Of a stretch of DNA of 64,000 nt, positions 40,771 to 47,420 are shown piece by piece. The DNA comes from a virus: IMG/VR virus record IMGVR_UViG_3300032665_000006, positions 62,001 to 126,000 of that record, one strand, 5' to 3'. Under the pieces are notes generated by a model, which had not been told where the DNA came from, made no database searches, and was given only the letters and a program-made list of their open reading frames with translations. Within the stretch, counting starts at the first letter, position 1. Each line of letters begins with the position of its first letter. Both the position numbers and the translations under genes were made by a program.

Positions 40771-41132
40771 TATTCTACCCACCATTCAATTTTAGGATTT
40801 GTTTTTTCATACTGTTCAACCAATTGGTCCATAGTCCACAAGTCATCAGTTTCAATAGTTTCTAACCATTTACCAAATTGAGCCCACGATGAATCTTTCA
40901 TAGGATCAACACCAATTTCCGCACCCCACGGACCTAACCCTGTGCCACAACAATCAATACGACCACATGAATAACTTTGTAGTATCTCATCATACTCAAA
41001 TGATTCACCAGCTTTTCTGCCAGTGAGTTTGGAATCTTCTGTTAGTGTTCGGGTGACCCGTTTGGTCAATCCGCGATCTATATACCATTGCAAGTTAATA
41101 ACACCCATCCAATTTGTAGAATACCTAATCAT
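40770..41132 (-). CDS. Hypothetical protein
   Basis: 120 residues. Contains a Cys-rich Gly segment SCGRIDCCGTGLGPWGAEIG that could bind metal. Overlaps the downstream gene (TAATG). No family recognised. Confidence 0.65.
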   Translation of the reverse strand: MIRYSTNWMGVINLQWYIDRGLTKRVTRTLTEDSKLTGRKAGESFEYDEILQSYSCGRIDCCGTGLGPWGAEIGVDPMKDSSWAQFGKWLETIETDDLWTMDQLVEQYEKTNPKIEWWVE

Positions 41133-41134
41133 CG

Positions 41135-41404
41135 TTAACTCCAGGCCAAACGGAAAAAGGTTGCCAACTGCTCGGAAGCAAATCTATAGCCCAATTCGGT
41201 CTGCTGATAATCGGTTCCACACTGATAGCCATGATCAACTAACCACTGACTCATGCCTTCGCATCGTTGAGCGATTTCTTTACGGATCTCAAGTCTGTCC
41301 TGATTCTTACCTGTGCCTAGACTAGTATAGCGACGCACCAAATCCGCATAAAACGGTTCGGTATCTACAGCAATACAAAGATGTGGGTATAGTAGTTGAC
41401 TCAT
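41135..41404 (-). CDS. Small hypothetical protein, possible aromatic-tail member
   Basis: 89 residues ending LATFFRLAWS, a near match to the F-x-L-K/R-W signature. The ATG at 41404 is 6 bases after a TATAAT box, so the mRNA would be leaderless. It heads a leftward operon that runs on to the MNEK genes. Confidence 0.7.
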   Translation of the reverse strand: MSQLLYPHLCIAVDTEPFYADLVRRYTSLGTGKNQDRLEIRKEIAQRCEGMSQWLVDHGYQCGTDYQQTELGYRFASEQLATFFRLAWS

Positions 41405-41410
41405 GCTACT

Positions 41411-41439
41411 ATTATACTATCTTCAGTATTAAGAGTCAA
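41411..41439 (-). promoter_or_regulatory. Consensus sigma70 promoter, leaderless arrangement
   Basis: TTGACT-N17-TATAAT on the minus strand; -10 ends 6 bases before the ATG at 41404. Confidence 0.85.
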
Positions 41440-41445
41440 GTCGTA

Positions 41446-41486
41446 AAAACCCACTAAAGTGTGCTTCTGTGAGAGGCAGGGTGGGT
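41446..41486 (-). terminator. Possible terminator
   Basis: On the minus strand ACCCAC pairs with GTGGGT across a 26-base loop, followed by TTTTT. Lies 90 bases after the phosphoesterase stop; the intervening bases hold no convincing gene. Confidence 0.45.
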
Positions 41487-41575
41487 ATGTGGCTTTTTGG
41501 CTACAGTTTTATTGTTTGGTGGCCAATCTTTCCACGGCTTGTTGAGCCATGGCCCGGAATGGACCCGAGGAAGGA

Positions 41576-42181
41576 CTACATTACGGGTCCATTCCCATTC
41601 TTAAATCCGACTTCCCCTCCCTGCTCTTTAATCCTCTTTAATACATCTTCAAATAAGATTGGAGCAAAGTCGGGTAGTTGTTCAACGGACACATTGAAAT
41701 ATCGTGGATCAATCTCGTCGCTATATAGAATTTTGCCGGTCTTGGCATCAACTCCGCGTGGCTTCATTACACGATTGGCGTGGAGGTGGCCGTGGATTGA
41801 GCAACCAAATCTACCTAGCGATTCTTCATGAATAGGAATATGGCTAAGAATCATTCCATTCATCACATGATATGCACGAAGTTCACGGAAGTATTTCCGG
41901 TAGTCCTCATCTTTAAAAATGTCGTGATTACCACGAATAAGAACCTTGTCTCCGTTAAGTCTATCCATAATAGGCAATGCTTTTCGATTCATAACAACAT
42001 CACCTAAGTGGTAAACTTTGTCGTTAGGTCGTACTCTTTCGTTCCATGCTGTAATCATGGCCTCATCCATCTCCTCAGCAGAGTCCCACGGGCGAAGTTT
42101 TGTAACCCCATCACTACGAGTGAAGCGACATACACCGGCATGACCAAAGTGTGTATCGCTAACTAAAAATACTGCTGGCAT
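41576..42181 (-). CDS. Metallophosphoesterase with GF-NGNGP tail
   Basis: 201 residues. Calcineurin-like motifs: SDTHFGH (8-14), LGDVV, IRGNHD, and SHIPIH...IHGHLHANR. Catalyses phosphate-ester hydrolysis with a two-metal centre; substrate unknown. The last 14 residues, GGEVGFKNGNGPVM, match the tail of the small membrane protein at 38446. A TTGACA-N17-TATAAT promoter lies 31 bases upstream, followed by AAAGGAG. Confidence 0.9.
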   Translation of the reverse strand: MPAVFLVSDTHFGHAGVCRFTRSDGVTKLRPWDSAEEMDEAMITAWNERVRPNDKVYHLGDVVMNRKALPIMDRLNGDKVLIRGNHDIFKDEDYRKYFRELRAYHVMNGMILSHIPIHEESLGRFGCSIHGHLHANRVMKPRGVDAKTGKILYSDEIDPRYFNVSVEQLPDFAPILFEDVLKRIKEQGGEVGFKNGNGPVM

Positions 42182-42211
42182 ATTATGCTCCTTTCTCTAA
42201 GTTAATAAAAC

Positions 42212-42240
42212 ATTATACTATAAAAGTATTTTTTTGTCAA
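42212..42240 (-). promoter_or_regulatory. Consensus sigma70 promoter
   Basis: TTGACA-N17-TATAAT on the minus strand, driving the phosphoesterase gene. It lies just after tRNA-Met and so also separates the tRNA array from the next operon. Confidence 0.9.
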
Positions 42241-42243
42241 TTC

Positions 42244-42319
42244 TGGTGGAAATGGAGGGATTCGAACCCCCGACCTTGTCCGTATGAAGGACCTGCTCTA
42301 CCAACTAAGCTACATTTCC
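42244..42319 (-). tRNA. tRNA-Met(CAT)
   Basis: Standard cloverleaf with acceptor GGAAATG/CATTTCC, loop TTCATAC, CCA encoded. Probably elongator Met; a lysidine-type Ile cannot be excluded. Last gene of the leftward array. Confidence 0.9.
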
Positions 42320-42343
42320 GTAAATGAAAAAAGGCGTAGAGTA

Positions 42344-42745
42344 TTATCCCCAAACCTCTTTATATTTTTCTAAAGCCTTTTTTCTTGCTAACACAAGTCT
42401 AATTTTCATTTCATCCGAAATGTCTTGTACATCAGCTGTTTGGTCGACTAGCTCTGGACGACGATATCCAATTTGAAACTCTGGAGTTTCATCGTAATAG
42501 TCATCATCGTTATCATTTAAAAATACACGAGCTAACGGTCGCTTAGGTAGATGTAGTTTTGCCTTCGTTCTTGTGATGATAGCACGGACCCGACCGTTTG
42601 CTGTCGCAGTTGGGGCAACCCATTCTAAGCGATTGGAATCCAAAGACTGTGCCAACTCGGCTGAGCTTTTCTGGCTTATTATTACTAAAGTCGCGAGTGT
42701 TAATACTTGTAACAGGGTGGGTATACATGAGTTTCTCCTAAGCAT
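42344..42745 (-). CDS. Small exported hypothetical protein
   Basis: 133 residues. The N-terminus looks like a signal peptide (MLRRNSCIPTLLQVLTLATLVIISQ, cleavage near SSA). The mature part is charged with an acidic patch (FLNDNDDDYYDETPEFQIGYRRPELVDQ) and a C-terminal helix. It sits between tRNA-Arg and tRNA-Met. Function unknown. Confidence 0.6.
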   Translation of the reverse strand: MLRRNSCIPTLLQVLTLATLVIISQKSSAELAQSLDSNRLEWVAPTATANGRVRAIITRTKAKLHLPKRPLARVFLNDNDDDYYDETPEFQIGYRRPELVDQTADVQDISDEMKIRLVLARKKALEKYKEVWG

Positions 42746-42806
42746 ACTATATTAACGCTTAAGAGTTACACTAAGTTGACAATAATATTGCCAAAATTAT
42801 ATCTTT

Positions 42807-42881
42807 TGGTCCGGCGTACAGGAATCGAACCCATATTCATCGGGTAGAAGCCGATTGTACTATCCATTGTACTAACGCCAG
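42807..42881 (-). tRNA. tRNA-Arg(TCT)
   Basis: Cloverleaf with loop CTTCTAC, T-loop TTCGATT, CCA encoded. Acceptor CTGGCGT/ACGCCGG starts with C1. Confidence 0.9.
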
Positions 42882-42883
42882 CT

Positions 42884-43002
42884 TATATTGAAACACACTA
42901 GAAGAACCGTGACGAGCGGATTCATTTACCTTCCTCCAACAAGCGGAAGCCCATACCGGTCAGATATGGTGCCACTACTAAGGATTAATGTGCTTCAATA
43001 TA
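42884..43002 (-). ncRNA. Structured RNA element with 14-bp terminal stem
   Basis: Bases 42884-42897 pair with 42989-43002 over 14 bp (one G-U). Inside are three small hairpins (CCATA/TATGG, CTTCC/GGAAG, CCG/CGG). It lies between tRNA-Arg and tRNA-Lys and is transcribed with them. It is not a tRNA: there is no anticodon or T-loop. Its layout resembles the element at 48589-48696. Confidence 0.6.
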
Positions 43003-43178
43003 AACTGGTCCAGGCGCAGAGATTTGAACTCTGAAAGTTCGGGTAAAAGCCGAATATGATAGCCAGTTTCATCACACCTGGATTGTTTTTCTTGCTTGCG
43101 TAGAGCTTTATTGCTCTTGCGGTGCGAGCCCGCTTTCCGTTTATTTGCTAGTACAGCAAATATATTTCTTGCTTTCAT
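42978..43178 (-). CDS. Small basic protein whose frame runs through tRNA-Lys
   Basis: 66 residues. The first 33 (MKARNIFAVLANKRKAGSHR...KQEKQS) look like small basic phage proteins. The frame then reads straight through the whole tRNA-Lys gene (43006-43081) and stops at 42978. SD-like AAAGGAG precedes the ATG. Processing of the tRNA would remove the stop codon from the mRNA. Confidence 0.55.
   Translation of the reverse strand: MKARNIFAVLANKRKAGSHRKSNKALRKQEKQSRCDETGYHIRLLPELSEFKSLRLDQFILKHINP
43006..43081 (-). tRNA. tRNA-Lys(TTT)
   Basis: Cloverleaf with acceptor CCAGGTG/CGCCTGG, loop CTTTTAC, T-loop TTCAAAT, CCA encoded. Overlapped on the same strand by a coding frame. Confidence 0.9.
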
Positions 43179-43190
43179 TTTACTTCTCCT

Positions 43191-43610
43191 TTAAAAATCT
43201 GTTAGTGGAACTAGTTCCTCTAAATTTACAACATCGGTCCAATCTTCAATATGGCCCGAGTAGTAACCGTTGTGTTCGTTGCGTACTTCAAAATCAATAT
43301 ATCCACGGTTAGTGCGAATAGTAAAGAAGCCATCTTCGACTACTTCTGCGTATTCGTCATCTGTCTCAACATTGACCCACTCTTTTTCTTCTACAGCAGT
43401 AACTAACGCACCACGTAGCAAATCAAAAGTGTTACCTTCTCCAATTACATCTCTACCTTGAAAGTGATTAATGTAAACAGTATTACAACAATCGCCACAT
43501 ACATAAAATCCTAATACTTCTCCTTCGATGGTACGAAATGCAACTCTATCATGGTCTTCGTTTAGGAAAATACCATTAATGCGTTTTCCAACTAGCTTGT
43601 TTAAAACCAT
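43191..43610 (-). CDS. Hypothetical protein (DUF7448-like)
   Basis: 139 residues, beta-rich, acidic: GKRINGIFLNEDHDRVAFRTIEGEVLGFYVCGDCCNTVYINH. The 'GDCCN' Cys pair and F-V-NE pattern resemble a small conserved phage family (DUF7448). Preceded by AAAAGGAG. Role unknown. Confidence 0.7.
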   Translation of the reverse strand: MVLNKLVGKRINGIFLNEDHDRVAFRTIEGEVLGFYVCGDCCNTVYINHFQGRDVIGEGNTFDLLRGALVTAVEEKEWVNVETDDEYAEVVEDGFFTIRTNRGYIDFEVRNEHNGYYSGHIEDWTDVVNLEELVPLTDF

Positions 43611-43642
43611 GCCATTCTCCTTTTAAAATTTAAAACATATTA

Positions 43643-43718
43643 GGGGTGACCTGTGGAATTCGAATCCACCCTATCGGAATCACAATCCGAGGTGCTAACC
43701 GCTAACACTAAGGCCACA
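43643..43718 (-). tRNA. tRNA-His(GTG)
   Basis: Anticodon loop TTGTGAT, T-arm GTGGA-TTCGAAT-TCCAC. The 3' end reads CCC-T, so CCA is not fully encoded and the usual G-1 is replaced by T. Ends approximate. Confidence 0.8.
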
Positions 43719-43731
43719 CCTAATATGTCTA

Positions 43732-43807
43732 TGGTGCACCCTCTTGGTTACGCTCCAAGCCATCCAGCTCTTAGAGCTGGCGCTTCCACTAGGTTAGCTT
43801 AGGGTGC
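43732..43807 (-). tRNA. tRNA-Leu-like (TAA), unusual
   Basis: Acceptor GCACCCT/AGGGTGC with encoded CCA; anticodon arm CCAGC-TCTAAGA-GCTGG gives TAA but position 33 is C, not T. The variable loop is only 4 bases (leucine tRNAs are class II) and the T-loop is AGCGTAA. Amino-acid identity is uncertain. Confidence 0.6.
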
Positions 43808-44017
43808 TCTACCTCTTGATATCCAACCATCATAGTTGTCGACATCTTTTACTTCGTCTACTCCTAGTTTACTCGTGCAGTTAGGATTTTCACTACACAT
43901 CGTAACAAAGGTATGTCCAAGGCTACGATGGAATTGAGACGCAGATAATGCCATACTTAAATCATCAAACACTTCTGCGTGTGGTTTATTATCCACAGTA
44001 TAATAAACTTTAAACAT
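43799..44017 (-). CDS. Small hypothetical protein
   Basis: 72 residues (start MFKVYYTVDNKPHAEVF; an ATG two codons earlier is also possible). Short beta-rich protein with a Cys pair (CSENPNC). Its last codons and stop lie inside the 5' end of the tRNA-Leu-like gene. Confidence 0.65.
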   Translation of the reverse strand: MFKVYYTVDNKPHAEVFDDLSMALSASQFHRSLGHTFVTMCSENPNCTSKLGVDEVKDVDNYDGWISRGRAP

Positions 44018-44033
44018 ATTCACTTTCTAAAAT

Positions 44034-44107
44034 TGGTACCTCGTGATGGTGTCGAACCACCGAGACCCACTTGTAAGGAGGGCAGTATACCGTTTACTTA
44101 ACGAGGC
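44034..44107 (-). tRNA. tRNA-Val(TAC)
   Basis: Acceptor GCCTCGT/ACGAGGT, loop CTTACAA, T-loop TTCGACA, CCA encoded. One mismatch in the anticodon stem. Confidence 0.85.
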
Positions 44108-44110
44108 ATT

Positions 44111-44184
44111 TGGTAGAGGTACTAAGATTTGAACTTAGACTAATGCCTTCAAAGGGCACGGTGCTGCCGTTACACTATACCTCA
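44111..44184 (-). tRNA. tRNA-Gln(TTG)
   Basis: Loop CTTTGAA, T-loop TTCAAAT, CCA encoded. Starts with T1, as glutamine tRNAs do. Confidence 0.9.
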
Positions 44185-44190
44185 ACAGTT

Positions 44191-44264
44191 TGGTTGCGGG
44201 TTCTGGAATCGCACCAGAGACTAGGGCTTATGAGACCCTCGAGATACTCCTTCTCCAACCCGCG
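44191..44264 (-). tRNA. Initiator tRNA-fMet(CAT)
   Basis: Acceptor CGCGGGT/ACCCGCA leaves C1 opposite A72 unpaired, the initiator hallmark. The anticodon stem GGGT/GCCC with loop CTCATAA keeps the G-C run. T-loop is TGCGATT. CCA encoded. Confidence 0.8.
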
Positions 44265-44270
44265 ATAGAT

Positions 44271-44345
44271 TGGTGGACCGTGGGAGAGTCGAACTCCCTA
44301 CTCCTGCGTGCAAGGCAGGTGTGTTCCCAATTATACCAACAGCCC
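44271..44345 (-). tRNA. tRNA-Ala(TGC)
   Basis: Loop CTTGCAC, T-loop TTCGACT, CCA encoded. The first 15 bases overlap the end of the HNH gene upstream. Confidence 0.9.
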
Positions 44346-44777
44346 TAAATTCTTTTGCCATTCATTAATAAATGGCAATACTTCGTGTTTCCATTTGCTA
44401 TGAACCATCTCGTGATGATTTGGGCATAGCGGTATTAAATTACTGGGCTTGTTATTTTTTCTATTCTCATCAATATGATGGATAGCAACAATCTTGTCAA
44501 ACCCGCAAATAATACACTTGTGTTCGTGATGCTGTTTTGCTATAGTCGCATAATGTGTGGCATTGTCTTTCCACCAAGAGCTTCTGTTATTAGCACAACT
44601 TCTACTACAAAATCTAGCTGTTTCAAATTGTTTGGTATTTTGTCTACCAGTCCAAACAAATTCTTTATTACAGCATCCGCAAATTTTAGTATGATCTTTT
44701 ACTGGACCATACTTTCTATTTACTTTTGCTATTTGACCAGCTTTATAAGATTCTGTATAATATTTTCCGTTATTCAT
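44331..44777 (-). CDS. HNH endonuclease
   Basis: 148 residues. CGCCNKEF and FCSRSCANN zinc ribbon, then CIICGFDKIVAIHHIDENRKNNKPSNLIPLCPNHHEMVHSKW, the HNH core (H-H-I-D, N, H). Free-standing homing-type nuclease. The stop codon lies inside the tRNA-Ala gene. Confidence 0.9.
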   Translation of the reverse strand: MNNGKYYTESYKAGQIAKVNRKYGPVKDHTKICGCCNKEFVWTGRQNTKQFETARFCSRSCANNRSSWWKDNATHYATIAKQHHEHKCIICGFDKIVAIHHIDENRKNNKPSNLIPLCPNHHEMVHSKWKHEVLPFINEWQKNLGLLV

Positions 44778-44792
44778 AATTTTTAATTACTT

Positions 44793-44866
44793 TGGAGCGG
44801 GTAGAGAGAATCGAACTCTCAACTAAACCTTGGCAAGGTCTCGGGTTACCATTACACCATACCCGC
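44793..44866 (-). tRNA. tRNA-Gly(GCC)
   Basis: Acceptor GCGGGTA/TACCCGC, loop TTGCCAA, T-loop TTCGATT, CCA encoded. Confidence 0.95.
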
Positions 44867-44870
44867 AAAT

Positions 44871-45386
44871 TTATAAAATACTTTCTAATAACTTCCTAAC
44901 ATCTAATGTAATAGGTTGTAAGTTATTTACTACTGTAGAATCTTTACATATCCAATTAGCAACAGGCAGTCCTGGTTTTAAATTAAACTGCCCGCTTTTT
45001 GTTTCAAGATTCCTATTACATTCGTCCCACGATAATTGCGATATAGCAAACTTATGCGGGGCTGACTGAATACATAACAAATAATCAAATGATTGATTAA
45101 ATTTAGACTTATTAGTATTTTGAAGTGAAACTCGTCCTGTAATTGTATTCTTCGGTGAAAACATATCAGCTACTGATTTAAATTCATATTTTGTATTAGT
45201 TTCTAAATCAATGCTATCATATCCTTCCTGGTCAACATACTTTAATCTTCCGTCTGTTGCTTTCTCTAATGCTAATGCTAGAACTTCGCCTTTGAGAAAT
45301 CTATAAGATGGCTTATTAAGTTGCTTGCCAAGTTTAACTAAACAATCAACTACGGGTTGATAATCTACATCCTTCAAAAAACTCAT
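44871..45386 (-). CDS. Putative PD-(D/E)XK nuclease in the tRNA array
   Basis: 171 residues. The motif YDSIDLETNTKYEFKSV places D...(E)xK with hydrophobic strands, as in restriction-type endonucleases. A preceding helix with Glu (LKGEVLALALEKA) fits the fold. The rest is unrecognised. It occupies a slot between two tRNA-Gly genes, like the HNH genes elsewhere in the array, so it may be another free-standing mobile nuclease. Confidence 0.6.
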   Translation of the reverse strand: MSFLKDVDYQPVVDCLVKLGKQLNKPSYRFLKGEVLALALEKATDGRLKYVDQEGYDSIDLETNTKYEFKSVADMFSPKNTITGRVSLQNTNKSKFNQSFDYLLCIQSAPHKFAISQLSWDECNRNLETKSGQFNLKPGLPVANWICKDSTVVNNLQPITLDVRKLLESIL

Positions 45387-45400
45387 AAGTTCCTTTAATT

Positions 45401-45474
45401 TGGAGCGGGATAAGAGAATCGAACTCTTGACCGAAGATTGGAAATCTGCTGTTTTACCATTAAACTAATCCCGC
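45401..45474 (-). tRNA. tRNA-Gly(TCC)
   Basis: Acceptor GCGGGAT/ATCCCGC, loop TTTCCAA, T-loop TTCGATT, CCA encoded. Close to tRNA-Gly(GCC) in sequence. Confidence 0.95.
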
Positions 45475-45476
45475 AT

Positions 45477-45516
45477 TGGTGTCGTAACGGCAGGGCCCTT
45501 CAGGATGAGTTACGAC
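45477..45516 (-). ncRNA. Acceptor minihelix with ACCA end (tRNA remnant?)
   Basis: GTCGTAA pairs with TTACGAC (7 bp) and is followed by ACCA, the same 3' format as the tRNAs here. The body between is only 22 bases, so D, anticodon and T arms cannot all exist. It may be a collapsed tRNA gene. Confidence 0.5.
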
Positions 45517-45670
45517 GTTACTACATTGAGGCATTGCACCGTAGCTTACGCTACCCCCATCAACTGCCTCAAATTTTGTGTAGGGCTTCCACCTACTCCC
45601 ACCTCGCTTTAAAGTCTGCGTGTCCAAGACTTAGTTCTATTGCTAGAACTGAAAATGTTACTTTCTAATA
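45517..45670 (-). ncRNA. Multi-hairpin non-tRNA region of the array
   Basis: Going leftward: AGTTCTA/TAGAACT, AAGTCT/AGACTT, GTAGG/CCTAC, then GAGGCA...TGCCTC enclosing GTAGC-GTAA-GCTAC with a GNRA loop. No open frame of note. Density of stems suggests a structured transcript rather than a spacer; the role is unknown. Confidence 0.5.
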
Positions 45671-45673
45671 CTT

Positions 45674-45708
45674 TGGTACCTCGGGCCGGAATCGAACCGT
45701 TCGCGTTA
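45674..45708 (-). pseudogene. tRNA 3'-half remnant
   Basis: Contains a T-loop TTCGATT in a weak stem, then CCCGAGGT and ACCA, directly after tRNA-Leu(TAA). There is no 5' half. Similar to the 3' end of tRNA-Val in this array. Confidence 0.5.
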
Positions 45709-45711
45709 TAT

Positions 45712-45797
45712 TGGTGCCCGGAGCCGGACTCGAACCGGCATGCCTTTTAAAGCGGAAGATTTTAAGTCTTCTATGTATACCATTTCATCACCCGGGC
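45712..45797 (-). tRNA. tRNA-Leu(TAA)
   Basis: Class II cloverleaf, acceptor GCCCGGG/CTCCGGGC region, loop CTTAAAA, T-loop TTCGAGT, CCA encoded. Its 5' end overlaps the upstream HNH gene by 10 bases. Confidence 0.9.
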
Positions 45798-46252
45798 GTT
45801 TGATCTATCTTGCGCCAACCTTTAGGTTTACCACCTTTTCTGTTAGCGGCAATTTTTGCCTTATGTTCTTCCGACTTTGGTTTTCCTTTATTTCCAGATC
45901 CATTAGTATTACCTAACATTACTTTGCTATTCATAGCAGATGCTTTTTCTAAACCATATTTTTCAACACGGCGTTCAAAAGGATTTTTATGTGTCCCAAA
46001 CTCTTTACCATCAATGATGATATTATCGTAATCAGTGCCCCAATACAAATGTTTTGGATTACTACATTTACTATTATTACAAGCATGACACAACAGTATG
46101 CGCCCGCTTGGAATAGTTGTATCTAAATATTGTGCTAATACACCTTTATGATTAGTAGAGTTACCGCCGCGTTCACAACAAGGCTCGGATAAGTCTAAGT
46201 GAGCCCTGCGTTCTTCGCGAGATTTTTTAATAAATTCTTCTACTATAATCAT
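45788..46252 (-). CDS. HNH endonuclease (His-Cys box-like) with NUMOD-like tail
   Basis: 154 residues from ATG 46252, 6 bases after a TATAAT box. CCERGGN, then LLCHACNNSKCSNPKHLYWGTDYDN, the zinc-bound HNH_3-type core, and a C-terminal KPKSEEHKAKIAANRKGG NUMOD3-like DNA-binding motif. The stop lies inside tRNA-Leu. A homing-type nuclease with its own strong leaderless promoter. Confidence 0.85.
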   Translation of the reverse strand: MIIVEEFIKKSREERRAHLDLSEPCCERGGNSTNHKGVLAQYLDTTIPSGRILLCHACNNSKCSNPKHLYWGTDYDNIIIDGKEFGTHKNPFERRVEKYGLEKASAMNSKVMLGNTNGSGNKGKPKSEEHKAKIAANRKGGKPKGWRKIDQTPG

Positions 46253-46258
46253 AACAGT

Positions 46259-46287
46259 ATTATATAGTAATAATTTATTACTGTCAA
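46259..46287 (-). promoter_or_regulatory. Consensus sigma70 promoter, leaderless arrangement
   Basis: TTGACA-N17-TATAAT on the minus strand, 6 bases before the HNH ATG at 46252. An internal promoter of the tRNA array. Confidence 0.85.
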
Positions 46288-46293
46288 ATATTT

Positions 46294-46378
46294 TGGTGGG
46301 CAAGGAGAGACTCGAACTCTCACGCCTTGCGGCACTGGCTTCTAAGACCAGCATGGCTACCAATTACATCACTCACCC
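46294..46378 (-). tRNA. tRNA-Leu(TAG)
   Basis: Class II, loop CTTAGAA, T-loop TTCGAGT, CCA encoded. 5' end overlaps the YkuK-like gene by 6 bases. Confidence 0.9.
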
Positions 46379-46843
46379 ATTTACTACTTTTAAACCTTTT
46401 AATCTATCTGCGGCATAACTAGCCGCAAACGCTTGTGGCTTAACTAGTGGCTCTACATTACATACGCCACGGATATAACCAATAGCTTGACTTACAACAT
46501 TAGAACTAGCATGAATTTCGTTAGGATTAATATCTAAATGTACTTCTACAGCACGACCTTCTAATACTTCTGCTAATTTTAAATACAATTCACTAACCTT
46601 AAACACTTCAGTCATTAATCTAGTATTAGGTTTATCACAACGGTCATAATCTCGTTCTCTAGTCACTTCACCAAATAACTTACAACCGTGATTACCGTCA
46701 ATATGTACAACAATAGCGGCTGTATAGTCAGCATACCATTCTTTGCCACGCTTAATTCGTTCAGAGTCCACACCAATATAAATCTTAGTGTCTGGACCTT
46801 GAGCATCTATAAACTTTTTGATTTGTGGTATGTTAAACTTCAT
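46373..46843 (-). CDS. YkuK/DUF458-like RNase H-fold protein
   Basis: 156 residues from ATG 46843 (MKFNIPQIKKF). IYIGVDSERIKRGKEWYADYTAAIVVHIDG matches the first strands of the RNase H-like YkuK family, with Asp in GVDSE; later acidic residues lie in EVHLDINPNE. May be a ribonuclease acting on RNA; it is encoded between tRNA-Trp and tRNA-Leu, so a tRNA-linked role is conceivable. The stop is inside tRNA-Leu(TAG). Confidence 0.75.
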   Translation of the reverse strand: MKFNIPQIKKFIDAQGPDTKIYIGVDSERIKRGKEWYADYTAAIVVHIDGNHGCKLFGEVTRERDYDRCDKPNTRLMTEVFKVSELYLKLAEVLEGRAVEVHLDINPNEIHASSNVVSQAIGYIRGVCNVEPLVKPQAFAASYAADRLKGLKVVNG

Positions 46844-46864
46844 TATTCTCTTTCTTAAGTTATT

Positions 46865-46938
46865 TGGCGTCCCGGCAGGGATTCGAACCCCGACCAACAG
46901 TTTTGGAGACTGCGATGCTACCGTTACACTACCAAGAC
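46865..46938 (-). tRNA. tRNA-Trp(CCA)
   Basis: Acceptor GTCTTGG/CCGGGAC, loop CTCCAAA, discriminator G, CCA encoded. Confidence 0.9.
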
Positions 46939-46958
46939 GTTGTACTACTATTTAATGT

Positions 46959-47035
46959 TGGTGCCTCAACCTAGACTCGAACTAGGGACCCTTGCGTTAT
47001 CAACACAATGCTCTAACCAACTGAGCTATTGAGGC
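46959..47035 (-). tRNA. tRNA-Ile(GAT)
   Basis: Acceptor GCCTCAA/TTGAGGC, loop TTGATAA, T-loop TTCGAGT, CCA encoded. A highly regular cloverleaf. Confidence 0.95.
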
Positions 47036-47036
47036 A

Positions 47037-47113
47037 TGGTGGGTCTTGAGAGACTCGAACTCCCAACCGCTAGTTTCGAAGACTAGAACTCTAATCCATT
47101 GAGCTAAAGACCC
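47037..47113 (-). tRNA. tRNA-Arg(TCG)
   Basis: Acceptor GGGTCTT/AAGACCC, loop CTTCGAA, T-loop TTCGAGT, CCA encoded. Only one base separates it from tRNA-Ile. Confidence 0.95.
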
Positions 47114-47116
47114 ATG

Positions 47117-47214
47117 TTTGGTAGTAGATATAGGTTATGATCCTATCCGTTGCAGCCCATCTGACCACTCTCCCAGGTTTATAAAACCCGGCCGCACACC
47201 AGTGCTATCTACCA
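47117..47214 (-). tRNA. tRNA-like gene, anticodon TAT, class II form
   Basis: Acceptor GGTAGAT/ATCTACT plus ACCA. Anticodon arm CGGGT-TTTATAA-ACCTG would read Ile (ATA). The variable region is about 27 bases, which no isoleucine tRNA has, the D-loop is 4 bases and the T-loop is ATCATAA. Identity uncertain; possibly degenerate. Confidence 0.5.
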
Positions 47215-47223
47215 TATTGTTAT

Positions 47224-47310
47224 TGGCGGAAAGTATTGGAGTCGAACCAATCCACCCATTGCTGAATGACAGATTAGCAATCTGTTGCCTTGCCGCTCGG
47301 CCAACTTTCC
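47224..47310 (-). tRNA. tRNA-Ser(GCT)
   Basis: Class II, loop TTGCTAA, T-loop TTCGACT, discriminator G, CCA encoded. Confidence 0.9.
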
Positions 47311-47319
47311 TTAATTGTT

Positions 47320-47414
47320 TGGCGGAAGACAGAGGAGTCGAACCCCACCCGGCTCTTCACCAGGACCTGGTTTTCAAGGCCAGTCGCAGGACCATCCCCG
47401 CTGCATTATCTTCC
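47320..47414 (-). tRNA. tRNA-Ser(TGA)
   Basis: Class II, loop CTTGAAA, long variable arm, T-loop TTCGACT, discriminator G, CCA encoded. Confidence 0.9.
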
Positions 47415-47420
47415 ATATTG

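Noticed and set aside
41487-41575. Short minus-strand frame (MAQQAVERLATKQ) after the phosphoesterase
   Set aside because: Only 13 codons with no ribosome site or overlap with a neighbouring gene; the gap holds a possible terminator and nothing else supportable.
43732-43807. Possible amber or ochre suppressor tRNA
   Set aside because: The 7-base loop in its 5-bp stem gives TAA at 34-36, which reads UUA, not a stop codon. A suppressor register would require breaking the stem.
45674-45708. Permuted tRNA with its 5' half downstream
   Set aside because: The only downstream match to the acceptor strand (GTCTTGG) needs three wobble pairs and gives no sensible D or anticodon arm, so a 3'-half remnant is simpler.
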